Shown here in pieces: positions 18,931 to 27,619 of a DNA stretch of 64,000 nucleotides. The notes below the pieces were generated by a model. The model searched no databases, was not told where the DNA came from, and saw nothing but the letters and a program-made list of their open reading frames with translations. The stretch lies in the NCBI RefSeq assembly GCF_003362755.1, contig NZ_QKRA01000008.1:62001-126000 (forward strand), in the 5' to 3' direction. The DNA is from Marinomonas piezotolerans. Lineage in GTDB: Bacteria; Pseudomonadota; Gammaproteobacteria; Pseudomonadales; Marinomonadaceae. Made by a program: the position numbers and the translations under genes. How positions within the stretch are numbered: the stretch's first letter is position 1; each line of letters starts with the position of its first letter.

Positions 18931-18970
18931 AAGCAGCTGCTCACCAACGGGTGGGTAGCTGCTTTTTTTT
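18931..18970 (+). terminator. Intrinsic terminator/attenuator inside the nucleoside transporter operon
   Basis: AAGCAGCT and AGCTGCTT pair around an 18-nt loop and are followed by eight T. It lies between the binding-protein gene and the ATPase gene, with no clear new promoter in the 27 nt that follow, so partial read-through is likely. Confidence 0.8.
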
Positions 18971-18997
18971 GTTTAGAATTCTGAAATAGAACGGTAT

Positions 18998-20554
18998 ATG
19001 AGCAATCAAACACCTCCATATGCGATTGAATTAGAAGGGATTTCAAAGCGATTTGGTGCAGTGCAAGCAAATAAAGATATTTGCCTGCAAGTACCGAAAG
19101 GCTCGATTCACGGGATCATCGGTGAAAACGGCGCGGGTAAATCAACTCTAATGAGCATCATTTACGGGTTTTACGAAGCGGACTCAGGCACCATCTCGAT
19201 TGATGGTGAGCAAGTCGACATTCGTAACTCGCAGGACGCGATAAAAGTGGGCATAGGCATGGTCCATCAACACTTTATGTTGGTGGAAAACTTTACTGTG
19301 CTGGAAAATATCGTGCTCGGTGCGGAGGGAGGCGCTGTCCTTAAACATGGATTGTCAGCGGCTCGAGAAGAACTAAAACGCCTCGAAACCGAATATCGAC
19401 TTGATGTCGACGTAGATGCGGTGGTCGAAGATCTTCCCGTTGGTTTACAGCAACGAGTCGAGATTCTAAAGGCCCTGTACCGAGGTGCAAAAATACTAAT
19501 ATTGGATGAGCCCACTGGTGTCTTGACACCTCAAGAGGCGGATCATTTGTTCCGCATACTCAAGTCGCTCAAGGAGCAGGGAGTCACGGTTCTCCTGATC
19601 ACTCACAAATTACGTGAAATTCTTGCATCGACGGATAATGTTTCTGTGATGCGACAAGGCGAAATGGTTGCACATCGAGAAACGGCGACCACGAATAAAG
19701 ATGAGCTAGCGGAGCTCATGGTCGGTAAAAAAGTCCGTCTTAAAGTCACCAAGGATACGGCTCAGCCAACCGGGACCGTATTGTCTGCAAAAGATCTAAG
19801 CTTTTTCGATAGCCAAGGCGTCGAGCGCCTTAAAAAAGTATCGTTTGAACTCAAAGCGGGAGAAATACTGGGCATTGCGGGGGTATCCGGCAATGGTCAA
19901 AGCGAGCTGCTCAATGTCTTATCAGGTATTGCGCCTTTGTCTTCCGGAGAAATTCAATACGCTGGCCAAACCATTACTGCCTCAGCGCCGAAGAACGCTG
20001 CACAGATGCGTGATCTCAAAATGGCGCATGTACCAGAAGATCGACATAAGATGGGGTTAGTGACCGGCTTTGACGCGTATGAAGCTGCTGTATTGGGTTA
20101 TCAAAACTCCGAAGTCTATAACGGCAAAGTGTTGATGAATCGTAAAGCGATGCTGAGTGAATGTGAGCAAAGAATGACTGACTGGGACGTCCGTCCGCCA
20201 GATCCTTTTTTAAAGACCGCTAATTTCTCAGGTGGTAATCAACAGAAAATAGTCATTGCTCGCGAAGTGGAGCAAAACCCAGAAGTGTTGCTTATAGGTC
20301 AGCCTACTCGCGGTGTAGACATCGGTGCAATTGAAAATATTCACGAACAGATTGTCAAATTGCGTGATGCAGGTAAAGCGATCTTACTGGTGTCTGTGGA
20401 GCTGGATGAGATTATGGCGTTAAGTGATCGAATTATTGTGATGTTTGATGGGGCTGTGGTGGGTGAAGTTCCTGCCGATCAAGCAGATGAGCGAACGTTG
20501 GGGTTAATGATGGCGAACGCGTGGAATGAAGAAAAAGGAGCGGCAGAGGCATGA
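18998..20554 (+). CDS. Nucleoside ABC transporter, double ATPase subunit
   Basis: A 518-residue protein with two ABC ATPase domains, the arrangement found in BMP-type and ribose-type importers. The first domain has Walker A GENGAGKST (42-50) and Walker B ILILDEPTGVLTPQE, but its signature loop is divergent (DLPVGLQQRVEI). The second has a divergent Walker A (GVSGNGQSE), an intact signature FSGGNQQKIVIARE and a Walker B without the usual Asp-Glu (LLIGQPTRGVD). The two composite ATP sites are therefore unequal: probably one catalytic and one structural. The stop overlaps the next permease start (ATGA). Confidence 0.93.
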   Translation: MSNQTPPYAIELEGISKRFGAVQANKDICLQVPKGSIHGIIGENGAGKSTLMSIIYGFYEADSGTISIDGEQVDIRNSQDAIKVGIGMVHQHFMLVENFTVLENIVLGAEGGAVLKHGLSAAREELKRLETEYRLDVDVDAVVEDLPVGLQQRVEILKALYRGAKILILDEPTGVLTPQEADHLFRILKSLKEQGVTVLLITHKLREILASTDNVSVMRQGEMVAHRETATTNKDELAELMVGKKVRLKVTKDTAQPTGTVLSAKDLSFFDSQGVERLKKVSFELKAGEILGIAGVSGNGQSELLNVLSGIAPLSSGEIQYAGQTITASAPKNAAQMRDLKMAHVPEDRHKMGLVTGFDAYEAAVLGYQNSEVYNGKVLMNRKAMLSECEQRMTDWDVRPPDPFLKTANFSGGNQQKIVIAREVEQNPEVLLIGQPTRGVDIGAIENIHEQIVKLRDAGKAILLVSVELDEIMALSDRIIVMFDGAVVGEVPADQADERTLGLMMANAWNEEKGAAEA

Positions 20555-21648
20555 GCCAAGCAAAAGTCCCTGTTTGGGTAAATGTAGGGTTGATCCCTCT
20601 GTTGAATATATTGTTGGCCTTCTTTGTTTCAGGATTGGTGTTTTTGGCTATCGGTCAAAACCCTCTAGAAGCCGCTGGGTATTTGGTATATGGCGCGTTT
20701 GGTTACGATGCCGGCATTGGTTATACCTTGTACTATGCCACCAACCTGATTTTTACTGGGTTGGCAGTTTCCATCGCGTTTAAAGCTGGACTCTTTAATA
20801 TCGGTGGTGAGGGGCAGGCTTACATCGGTGGTCTCGGTGTGGGGCTGCTGTGTTTGTGGTTAGACAGTTCGATGCCATTAATCATCATTGCGCCGTTAGC
20901 GATTATTGGTGGCGCTGTGTTTGGTGCGGCATGGGCGTATATTCCAGCGTACCTTCAGGCTCGCCGCGGTAGCCATATTGTAATCACTACCATCATGTTC
21001 AACTTTATCGCTTCCTCTTTGATGGTTTATCTGATGGTGAATTGGCTAAAAGAAAAGGGGATGATGTCTCCGATTAGCCGTACCTTTCAAGAAAGTGCTT
21101 GGCTACCGTATTTGCATGATGTGTTTTCACCGCTTGGGTTGGACATCGGAAATTCGCCACTAAACTTAGCTTTTATTTTAGCGTTGTTAGGTTGTGTGGT
21201 GTATTGGGGGTTGGTCTGGCACACCCGCTGGGGATATCAATTAAGGACCGTTGGCACAAACCCGACGGCTGCCCGATATGCGGGAATTGATAACGCCAAG
21301 GTGACCATTTGGGTGATGTTGATCTCAGGTGCTTTTGCTGGGCTGGTGGGTGTTAACGAAATCATGGGAGTGAATCATAACTTGCTACTGAATTTTACTG
21401 CAGGCTATGGCTTTGCGGGGATTGCGGTCGCCCTAATGGGGCGCAACCACCCCATTGGTATTATTCTGGCAGCGATATTGTTTGGTGCCTTGTATCAAGG
21501 TGGGGCGGAGCTTGCGTTTGAAATCCCATCGATCACCCCTGAAATCGTTGTCGTGATCCAAGGTTTGGTGATCCTGTTTTCAGGTGCGTTAGAGAATATG
21601 TTTAAAGGCAAAATTGAAGGCTACTTTTTACGCAGAGCGGCAGCATAG
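20551..21648 (+). CDS. Nucleoside ABC transporter permease 1
   Basis: A 365-residue inner-membrane permease of the BPD_transp_2 family (as in NupP or YufP). About nine or ten hydrophobic segments are visible. The conserved coupling region (RTVGTNPTAARYAGIDNAKV) is followed by GAFAGLVGVNEIMGVNH and AGYGFAGIAVALMGRNHP. A long periplasmic loop occurs around residues 170-200, typical of the larger of the two BMP permeases. It starts within the ATPase stop codon and ends 9 nt before the second permease. Confidence 0.93.
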   Translation: MSQAKVPVWVNVGLIPLLNILLAFFVSGLVFLAIGQNPLEAAGYLVYGAFGYDAGIGYTLYYATNLIFTGLAVSIAFKAGLFNIGGEGQAYIGGLGVGLLCLWLDSSMPLIIIAPLAIIGGAVFGAAWAYIPAYLQARRGSHIVITTIMFNFIASSLMVYLMVNWLKEKGMMSPISRTFQESAWLPYLHDVFSPLGLDIGNSPLNLAFILALLGCVVYWGLVWHTRWGYQLRTVGTNPTAARYAGIDNAKVTIWVMLISGAFAGLVGVNEIMGVNHNLLLNFTAGYGFAGIAVALMGRNHPIGIILAAILFGALYQGGAELAFEIPSITPEIVVVIQGLVILFSGALENMFKGKIEGYFLRRAAA

Positions 21649-21657
21649 GAGCGCGGT

Positions 21658-22626
21658 ATGTTTGAAACATTAATACTGATACTCGATGCGACCTTACGCG
21701 TATCGACCCCATTAATTCTTGCCGCGTTGGCGGGCTTGTTTTCTGAGCGTTCAGGGATTGTCGACATTGGCTTAGAAGGCAAAATGCTGGGTGGTGCCTT
21801 CGCGGCAGCCGCAGCAGCGGCGGTATTCGGTTCGGCGTGGATCGGTCTGGCGTTCGCTATTTTAGCATCGGTTGGTTTAGCTCTGATTCACGGTTTTGCG
21901 TGTATTACGCATCGCGGTGATCACATTGTCTCGGGGGTTGCGATTAATACGATTGTCGCAGGTCTGACCGTCACGCTTGGACTCGACTGGTTTAGCCAAG
22001 GCGGTCAGACGCCAGCGCTAACAGGGGATGCACGGTTTACATCAATTGTTTTTCCGTTCGCAGAACAGATCGCAGACGTACCTGTCATCGGTCTGATTTA
22101 CTCCGAGCTGCTTAGCGGGCATAACATTTTGGTGTACATGGCCTTTGTGTTTGTACCGGCGACTTACTGGATTGTGTTTAAGACGCGCTTTGGCCTGCGC
22201 CTTCGTGCGGTCGGGGAGAATCCACATGCGGTCGACACGGCGGGTATTTCGGTGGCGTTGGTGCGTTATCGTGCTGTCATCATATGTGGCATCTTGTGTG
22301 GGATTGCAGGCGCTTATTTGTCAACGGCCCACAATGCGGGCTTCTTGAAAGACATGAGTGCAGGTAAAGGTTATATGGCGTTGGCTGCACTTATCTTCGG
22401 TAAATGGCGCCCAGTGCCTGTGCTGTTTGCGTGTCTGCTATTTGGCTTTTTGGATGCTGTGGCAGTTCGTCTACAAGGCGTTGCGCTACCAGGCATTGGA
22501 GAAGTGCCAGTGCAAGCCATCGAAGTGTTGCCATATGTACTGACGGTGCTACTACTAGCAGGATTCATTGGCAAAGCGGTGGGGCCAAAAGCGATTGGTA
22601 AGCCTTACGTGAAGGAACGAGCATAA
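21658..22626 (+). CDS. Nucleoside ABC transporter permease 2
   Basis: The second permease, 322 residues, of the same family (NupQ or YufQ type). It opens with a hydrophobic segment and ERSGIVDIGLEGKMLGGAF, a family landmark. The coupling region RAVGENPHAVDTAGISVALVRYR is followed by GKGYMALAALIFGKWRP. The stop overlaps the cdd start by one base, so transport and cytidine deamination are translationally coupled. Confidence 0.93.
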   Translation: MFETLILILDATLRVSTPLILAALAGLFSERSGIVDIGLEGKMLGGAFAAAAAAAVFGSAWIGLAFAILASVGLALIHGFACITHRGDHIVSGVAINTIVAGLTVTLGLDWFSQGGQTPALTGDARFTSIVFPFAEQIADVPVIGLIYSELLSGHNILVYMAFVFVPATYWIVFKTRFGLRLRAVGENPHAVDTAGISVALVRYRAVIICGILCGIAGAYLSTAHNAGFLKDMSAGKGYMALAALIFGKWRPVPVLFACLLFGFLDAVAVRLQGVALPGIGEVPVQAIEVLPYVLTVLLLAGFIGKAVGPKAIGKPYVKERA

Positions 22627-23027
22627 TGTCATCGTCCCACCAAACGTGGCTTGAGCGAGCTGAAAGTGCTATGAACAGGGCCTATGTGCCGTATTCTAAA
22701 TTCCAAGTGGGGGCTGTCATTGAGACTGTTTCTGGGCAAGTATTTTCTGGGTGTAATGTTGAAAACGCATCATACCCTGAAGGCACTTGTGCTGAGGCGG
22801 GGGCGATTTCTGCCATGGTGATGGGAGGCGAGCATCGTATCCGTCAAATTTATGTGATGGGACGAGGCAAAGAGCTGGTCACTCCATGCGGTGGTTGCCG
22901 TCAGAGAATTCGTGAGTTTTCTGATGAACATACTCAGATTCATATTTGCGCACCTGAAGGGGTACGTAAGTCCTTACTCTTGAATGAGCTTCTACCCTTT
23001 TCATTTGGGCCAGATAATCTCAAGTGA
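22626..23027 (+). CDS. cdd: Cytidine deaminase
   Basis: A 133-residue homotetrameric-type cytidine deaminase. The zinc site is complete: CAEAGAI (Cys and catalytic Glu) and PCGGCRQ (two Cys). YVPYSKFQVGAVIE and NVENASYPEGTCAE are the usual substrate-binding stretches. It converts cytidine and deoxycytidine to uridine forms and is the last gene of the nucleoside transporter operon, so imported pyrimidine nucleosides are a likely substrate. An intrinsic terminator follows. Confidence 0.96.
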   Translation: MSSSHQTWLERAESAMNRAYVPYSKFQVGAVIETVSGQVFSGCNVENASYPEGTCAEAGAISAMVMGGEHRIRQIYVMGRGKELVTPCGGCRQRIREFSDEHTQIHICAPEGVRKSLLLNELLPFSFGPDNLK

Positions 23028-23046
23028 CGAGTATTTGGTAAGGTAT

Positions 23047-23076
23047 AAAGCCATGTCTAATGACATGGCTTTTTTA
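23047..23076 (+). terminator. Intrinsic terminator after cdd
   Basis: AAAGCCATGTC-TAAT-GACATGGCTTT is a perfect stem followed by a T run; it ends the nucleoside transport operon. Confidence 0.9.
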
Positions 23077-23107
23077 TTAGCGAGTGTCCTGTACTAAGGG
23101 AGTGGCG

Positions 23108-23440
23108 ATGTTTGAGTTAAAAACAGTCGGTTTATTTCTGATAACCGCTTTGGCTGAGATTGTTGGGTGCTACTTACCTTATTTATGGTTACGAGAAGAC
23201 AAAACAGCATGGCTGTTGTTACCCGCCGCATTCAGTTTGGCCGCTTTTGCATGGTTATTGTCGTTACACCCCGATGCCGCAGGTCGAGTCTATGCTGCGT
23301 ATGGTGGTGTATATATTTTTGTGGCCATCCTGTGGCTATGGTGGATCGAGGGAATCCGTCCTAGCGTATGGGATCTGATCGGTGTCAGTGTTGCCATGTT
23401 GGGCATGGCTATTATTATGTTTGCGCCTCGACCGAGTTAG
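23108..23440 (+). CDS. Small four-helix membrane protein, YnfA/UPF0060 family
   Basis: A 110-residue protein with four hydrophobic segments separated by short loops. [17 protein letters not shown] and [17 protein letters not shown] are characteristic of UPF0060 (YnfA), distant relatives of small multidrug resistance proteins. Function is uncertain; efflux has been proposed for some members. The ATG at 23108 follows AGGGAG; an upstream GTG at 23084 would add eight polar residues. The 3' end overlaps the end of the convergent acetyltransferase gene by 26 nt. Confidence 0.87.
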   Translation: MFELKTVGLFLITALAEIVGCYLPYLWLREDKTAWLLLPAAFSLAAFAWLLSLHPDAAGRVYAAYGGVYIFVAILWLWWIEGIRPSVWDLIGVSVAMLGMAIIMFAPRPS

Positions 23441-25862
23441 TTGAGGTGGTGTCATTGTCTAATTTTTTCTTCACAGCTTCGATGAATTTTGGTGTCAGTC
23501 GTAAGTAAGCGGTAACTAACCCAATGTCATCTGGGTCTCGCTTGATGGTAAACCCCATTGCACGACAGAAGTCGATCATGCGTTTATTTTCTGCCAACAC
23601 GGTGCCTTTCATTTCTTTAATGCCTTTATCGTTGGCCACTAAAAACAATCGTCGCATAAGCATTGCGGCTAGCCCTTGGCCTTGATAATCGTCGCCTATC
23701 ACCACGGCGAATTCGCAGCTATTGTCATCAAAGTTGTCGCTAAAGCGTGACGCCCCCATCATGGTTTGTTTACCTTTGGTATCGCTTACCGCAATTAAAG
23801 CCATTTCTCTGTCATAGTCGATGTGTGACAAGGATGACACCATGCGAGGCGTCAGCTCTGAAATGTTTGCAATAAAGCGAAAGTAGCGACTTTCATGGGA
23901 CAAGCTTTTGACAAAGTCAGCCATCATATAGGAATCACGGGGCAATATTGGGCGAATGGTTATATTGTTTCCATTACGTAGACAAACATTTTCCACCCAC
24001 TGGCGCGGGTATGGCTGGATCGCCAGATGCTGGTAACGTTTCAGGCGAGGGCAGCTCTTTAACGTCGCTGTGACCTCCGCAAAGAGGCTACCGCTTTCAT
24101 GTATACGCACATCTGCTAATTCAAGCTGACTAAACTCTGGCAGTTCACAAATCATCGTAGAGAAGCTGCGTAATAGTTCTTCTAACTCGTAAGACTCCAC
24201 GCCTGGAAAGGCTCTATGAATAAGATCTTTTGCTAGCACAGTATTCAATGGGGGAAGGCCAACGGCCTCGGATGTTTGATGCCATTGAGTAGCGCCCTCC
24301 AGAGAAAGACCGATTGCGGGCCCAAATATCGGGTCTTGGAACGCTCTTAAACGAATCGGGGCTTGTAATAGAAAGTGTGCCTGACGACGGGTAGTAAGGC
24401 GAAAATGAAATAATTCAAAGGTCTCTTTAAGGTCCTCCGCATTAGGGTGCTTTTTCCCTGATTTGATTAAGGCTTGCAGCTGTTGCCGTGCTGTGGCGAC
24501 ATCAATATTAAAGCGAAAAGCGTGGCTGTCCGGTGCCTGCGTTGCCAATAGCTGATTTCGTTGAAACTGCTCTAGGAATTGAAACCCTTCGATGGCGGAT
24601 TCTGGGGTGCGAAAGGTAGGAATTCCAGCTTCATTGATCCGAGTGCGCATGGCTACCATGCTGCCACCGCCGAGCAGACAAACCATGACCAGTTTTCGTT
24701 GTTGTTTGTGAAGCAGCATGACTTGCTCATAAAGAGACTCAAGATTGATTAAGGCGGTGGGGCTTAACATAAGCAACACAGCCCCACATTCTTTATCTTG
24801 CAGCGCGACTCGGGCGAGGTCGACAAACAAATCCGTATTGCTGCTCGCCCATGCGGTCGTGACACTGCCAACATTACCACGTCCAGCCATCATGGATTCC
24901 AGCTGTGCGTGCAGGGTAGGGCTTGGCGAGAGCAAGTTGACATTGAGCTCGTTGGCTCGTTGCGCAGCAAGCTCACCAGGGCCTGCGCCATTACCGAGTA
25001 TGAGTAACGAGCCGCCTTTGACACGACGAGCGTTTGTCATGACGGAGGCGGCTGCAACCAAGTCATTTAACCGACGGCCTCGTACTGCACCAGTGCGACT
25101 TAAGGCCGCATCTAAAACGCGTGGATCTGCCCCCACATTATGCTCGGCGACCACCGCAACGGGTTTGGAACGGCTTGCGGCTCGCAAACTGCTAAGAAAA
25201 CGAGTCGTTGAACCAATTCTCTGTAAGTACATCAGTATCGATTGGCTTTCAAAGTCATTAGATAGGTAATCTAAAATTTGAGAAGGCATGACATCAATCG
25301 GTGTTCCCATGGACACTACTTGTGAGAAGCCAATACCCTGCCAGGTTGCCCAATCCACCAAGGCACTGGCTACAGTTCCCGACTGCGACAGCAGTGCTAA
25401 ACGCCCGGCCTGGGGTTGCGTTAGACCCAGCCATGCGGAAAAACCAAGTTTAGGACGACAGACGCCAAAGCTGTTGGGGCCGAGTAAGCGCACTTGGTGG
25501 TGGCGCACGGCGGCTTGGATATCTTTGGTGGCTTCTTCAGTGCCCGTTAACATCAGTAGAGCAGGGATGCCCAACTTACCGCATTGTTCAATGACGTCAG
25601 TTAAAGGTAGGCTGCTTTCACCCGCTAAAATAGCCAAATCCGGAGCGTCGCTAAGTCGATCCAAATCGTCGATGTGCTGAAATGGACAGCAGCGCGTCTC
25701 AGGATGATGCGGGCGTGCGCCATACAAGGTGATAGCCTTGTGTTGACCTTTGCCGAGCAGTGCTTTGAGGGTTGCCTGCAAAATAGGGTGTTGAGGGTCA
25801 TGACCTGTAAAAACGAGCACAGAGGATGGGGCAAGTAGTGGCTGTAACGCGTGTTTGGGCAT
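23415..25862 (-). CDS. Pat/YfiQ-type protein lysine acetyltransferase with pseudo acyl-CoA synthetase domain
   Basis: An 815-residue protein built like Pat/YfiQ. A CoA-binding Rossmann region (~5-120), succinyl-CoA-ligase-like domains (~130-450), a shortened ATP-grasp region (~460-640) and a C-terminal GNAT acetyltransferase (~650-800) with [16 protein letters not shown], the acetyl-CoA loop. The catalytic His of ADP-forming acyl-CoA synthetases, usually in a SHTGA motif, appears as Arg in LSRTGAVRG. The ATP-binding lysine strands of the ATP-grasp part are missing, although [15 protein letters not shown] remains. It should therefore regulate enzymes such as acetyl-CoA synthetase by acetylation and not make acyl-CoA itself. 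The ATG at 25862 follows GGGAG; a longer start at 25904 lacks a ribosome site. Confidence 0.85.
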   Translation of the reverse strand: MPKHALQPLLAPSSVLVFTGHDPQHPILQATLKALLGKGQHKAITLYGARPHHPETRCCPFQHIDDLDRLSDAPDLAILAGESSLPLTDVIEQCGKLGIPALLMLTGTEEATKDIQAAVRHHQVRLLGPNSFGVCRPKLGFSAWLGLTQPQAGRLALLSQSGTVASALVDWATWQGIGFSQVVSMGTPIDVMPSQILDYLSNDFESQSILMYLQRIGSTTRFLSSLRAASRSKPVAVVAEHNVGADPRVLDAALSRTGAVRGRRLNDLVAAASVMTNARRVKGGSLLILGNGAGPGELAAQRANELNVNLLSPSPTLHAQLESMMAGRGNVGSVTTAWASSNTDLFVDLARVALQDKECGAVLLMLSPTALINLESLYEQVMLLHKQQRKLVMVCLLGGGSMVAMRTRINEAGIPTFRTPESAIEGFQFLEQFQRNQLLATQAPDSHAFRFNIDVATARQQLQALIKSGKKHPNAEDLKETFELFHFRLTTRRQAHFLLQAPIRLRAFQDPIFGPAIGLSLEGATQWHQTSEAVGLPPLNTVLAKDLIHRAFPGVESYELEELLRSFSTMICELPEFSQLELADVRIHESGSLFAEVTATLKSCPRLKRYQHLAIQPYPRQWVENVCLRNGNNITIRPILPRDSYMMADFVKSLSHESRYFRFIANISELTPRMVSSLSHIDYDREMALIAVSDTKGKQTMMGASRFSDNFDDNSCEFAVVIGDDYQGQGLAAMLMRRLFLVANDKGIKEMKGTVLAENKRMIDFCRAMGFTIKRDPDDIGLVTAYLRLTPKFIEAVKKKLDNDTTSTNSVEAQT

Positions 25863-26076
25863 GCAGACGTCTCCCTGACAGGCTTGTAAAAGGTCTTTAG
25901 GCATTAATGTATCATGTACTAAGCAAGTCTAGACCAATGTCTGATAGGCTGCTGAGTACGTATTGTGGCTTGATAAGACATAAGGACTTTGTTCATAGTA
26001 GCCTTGCACAGCCGAAGAAGACATAACAAAAACAGACACCTTTGATTTGGGTGACTAACGAATTTTTGGAACATTC

Positions 26077-27000
26077 ATGACAACTGCGTATTTAACACAT
26101 CCTGTATGCGAAGATCATCGACTGGGAGCGGATCATCCCGAATCCCCTGAGCGCTTAGAAGCGATTCAGAACCGGCTTATTTCTGGTCAGTTGATGGACT
26201 TTTTACGCTGGCGAGAGGCGGATCTTGCAACCCTTGAGCAACTCAACGCCACACACGATCCTGAGTACGTAGCATCAATCTTTGCTAAAGCGCCTCTCGA
26301 AGGGCATGTCGAACTCGATTCCGACACAATCATGATGCCGAGTACGCTTGATGCCGCACTTCGTGCAGCAGGCTCAGTGGTCAAAGCGGTGGATTTGATT
26401 ATGACCGGTGAGGTGGATCATGCGTTTTGTGCGGTGCGACCGCCAGGGCACCATGCAGAATACGATCGCGCAATGGGCTTTTGTTTATTTAATAATATCG
26501 CAGTTGGTGCACGGCATGCGTTGAATGAATATGGCTGTCAGCGGGTAGCCATCGTTGATTTTGATGTTCACCACGGCAATGGTACGGAAGATATTTTCGA
26601 GTCGGACACTAAAGTACTGTATGCATCGAGCTATCAATACCCGTTGTTTCCTTACCCTGATCCAGGGGCATCCCATGACAACATTATCCATATGCCGTTG
26701 GAAAAAGGCAGCAAAGGCGCAGACTTCAGAGCCGCCTATGAGGCTCACCTTTTTCCGAGATTAGAAGCCTTTCAGCCAGAGCTGATTATGATTTCAGCGG
26801 GTTTTGATGGACTGGCAGAAGACCCTCTGGGGCAATTGCAACTGAAAGAAAGTGACATCATCTGGTTGACTGAGCGCCTAGTGGATGTCGCAGACCGTTA
26901 CAGTAACGGACGCATCATTTCGGTTCTTGAAGGAGGTTACAACACCGACGCACTTGGGCGAGCCGTATTTCAGCATTTAAAAACAATAATGAAACTTTAG
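26077..27000 (+). CDS. HDAC-family deacetylase (AcuC / acetylpolyamine amidohydrolase-like)
   Basis: A 307-residue zinc-dependent deacetylase of the arginase/HDAC fold. The active-site pair is in RPPGHHAEYDRAMGFCLFNN, the zinc ligands are in VDFDVHHGNGTEDIF and SAGFDGLAEDPLG, and the ring Tyr is probably in LEGGYNTDAL. Bacterial members remove acetyl groups from lysines (AcuC) or polyamines. It is divergent from the Pat-type acetyltransferase across ~210 bp, the pairing expected for writing and erasing lysine acetylation. A polyamine substrate is the alternative, since a polyamine pathway is encoded 20 kb away. Confidence 0.9.
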   Translation: MTTAYLTHPVCEDHRLGADHPESPERLEAIQNRLISGQLMDFLRWREADLATLEQLNATHDPEYVASIFAKAPLEGHVELDSDTIMMPSTLDAALRAAGSVVKAVDLIMTGEVDHAFCAVRPPGHHAEYDRAMGFCLFNNIAVGARHALNEYGCQRVAIVDFDVHHGNGTEDIFESDTKVLYASSYQYPLFPYPDPGASHDNIIHMPLEKGSKGADFRAAYEAHLFPRLEAFQPELIMISAGFDGLAEDPLGQLQLKESDIIWLTERLVDVADRYSNGRIISVLEGGYNTDALGRAVFQHLKTIMKL

Positions 27001-27107
27001 ATAGCGCCATGATTACAGATTGAAACGACTTCTCACCATTCTCCAACGATATTTGCGAATCGTTTTTTGTAAAGTAAAAAAGATATTGATGTCGTTCTTT
27101 AAGAGCA

Positions 27108-27114
27108 GGGGGGG
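27108..27114 (+). repeat. Seven-G tract in the BLUF gene ribosome site
   Basis: Seven consecutive G followed by AGATATG form the Shine-Dalgarno region of the BLUF gene. Gain or loss of a G would alter the strength and spacing of the site without touching the reading frame. Confidence 0.8.
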
Positions 27115-27118
27115 AGAT

Positions 27119-27556
27119 ATGGCATTAGTTCGTTTAGTGTATGTGAGCCGCGCAACCAAGCTATTTCAGCCTTCGTCTATCAAGTCGCTTTTGGCCACAG
27201 CGCGTCGCAATAACCAAAACCATCAAGTGACGGGATTATTGTGTTTTAACCAGCATTGCTTCTTACAATGCTTGGAAGGACCTCGTGATAAAGTGAACGA
27301 AACATTCCACCGGATTTTGTCTGATCCACGGCACAGCCATGTGGAGATTGTTCATTTTGAATACATCGAGAAGCGGGAATATGTGCAATGGAACATGGGA
27401 TACTTACAAGATAACGCCAGCATCCGAGCGCTCATTCAAAAGCATTCTCAGCAAGAAGTCTTTAATCCCTATGAGCTCTCAGTGACGGCGACATTGGGAA
27501 TCTTGCGGGATGTCCGAGACGACATTTATCACGCTATGGTGGACGCATCATCGTAA
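27119..27556 (+). CDS. Short BLUF-domain blue-light sensor
   Basis: A 145-residue protein that is almost entirely a BLUF (FAD-binding) domain. The light-switch residues are present with the spacing known from AppA: Tyr8 (LVYVS), Asn32 and Gln50 (FLQCLEG); Trp92 and Met94 lie in QWNMGY. No output domain follows, only ~45 residues of helix, so it should signal by binding a partner like PixD or BlrB. I chose the ATG at 27119 after a G-rich ribosome site; an upstream in-frame start would add 33 basic residues with no homology. It lies 118 nt after the deacetylase gene and ends in a terminator. Confidence 0.9.
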   Translation: MALVRLVYVSRATKLFQPSSIKSLLATARRNNQNHQVTGLLCFNQHCFLQCLEGPRDKVNETFHRILSDPRHSHVEIVHFEYIEKREYVQWNMGYLQDNASIRALIQKHSQQEVFNPYELSVTATLGILRDVRDDIYHAMVDASS

Positions 27557-27578
27557 GAGTAAAGGTAAATTGAGGTAT

Positions 27579-27607
27579 TAAAAAGGGAGCCACGAGGCTC
27601 CCTTTTT
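27579..27607. terminator. Bidirectional terminator between the BLUF gene and the TRAP operon
   Basis: AAAAAGGGAGCC-ACGA-GGCTCCCTTTTT is a perfect stem with A and T tracts on both sides, placed between two convergent genes. Confidence 0.9.
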
Positions 27608-27619
27608 GCTGATATTTAT

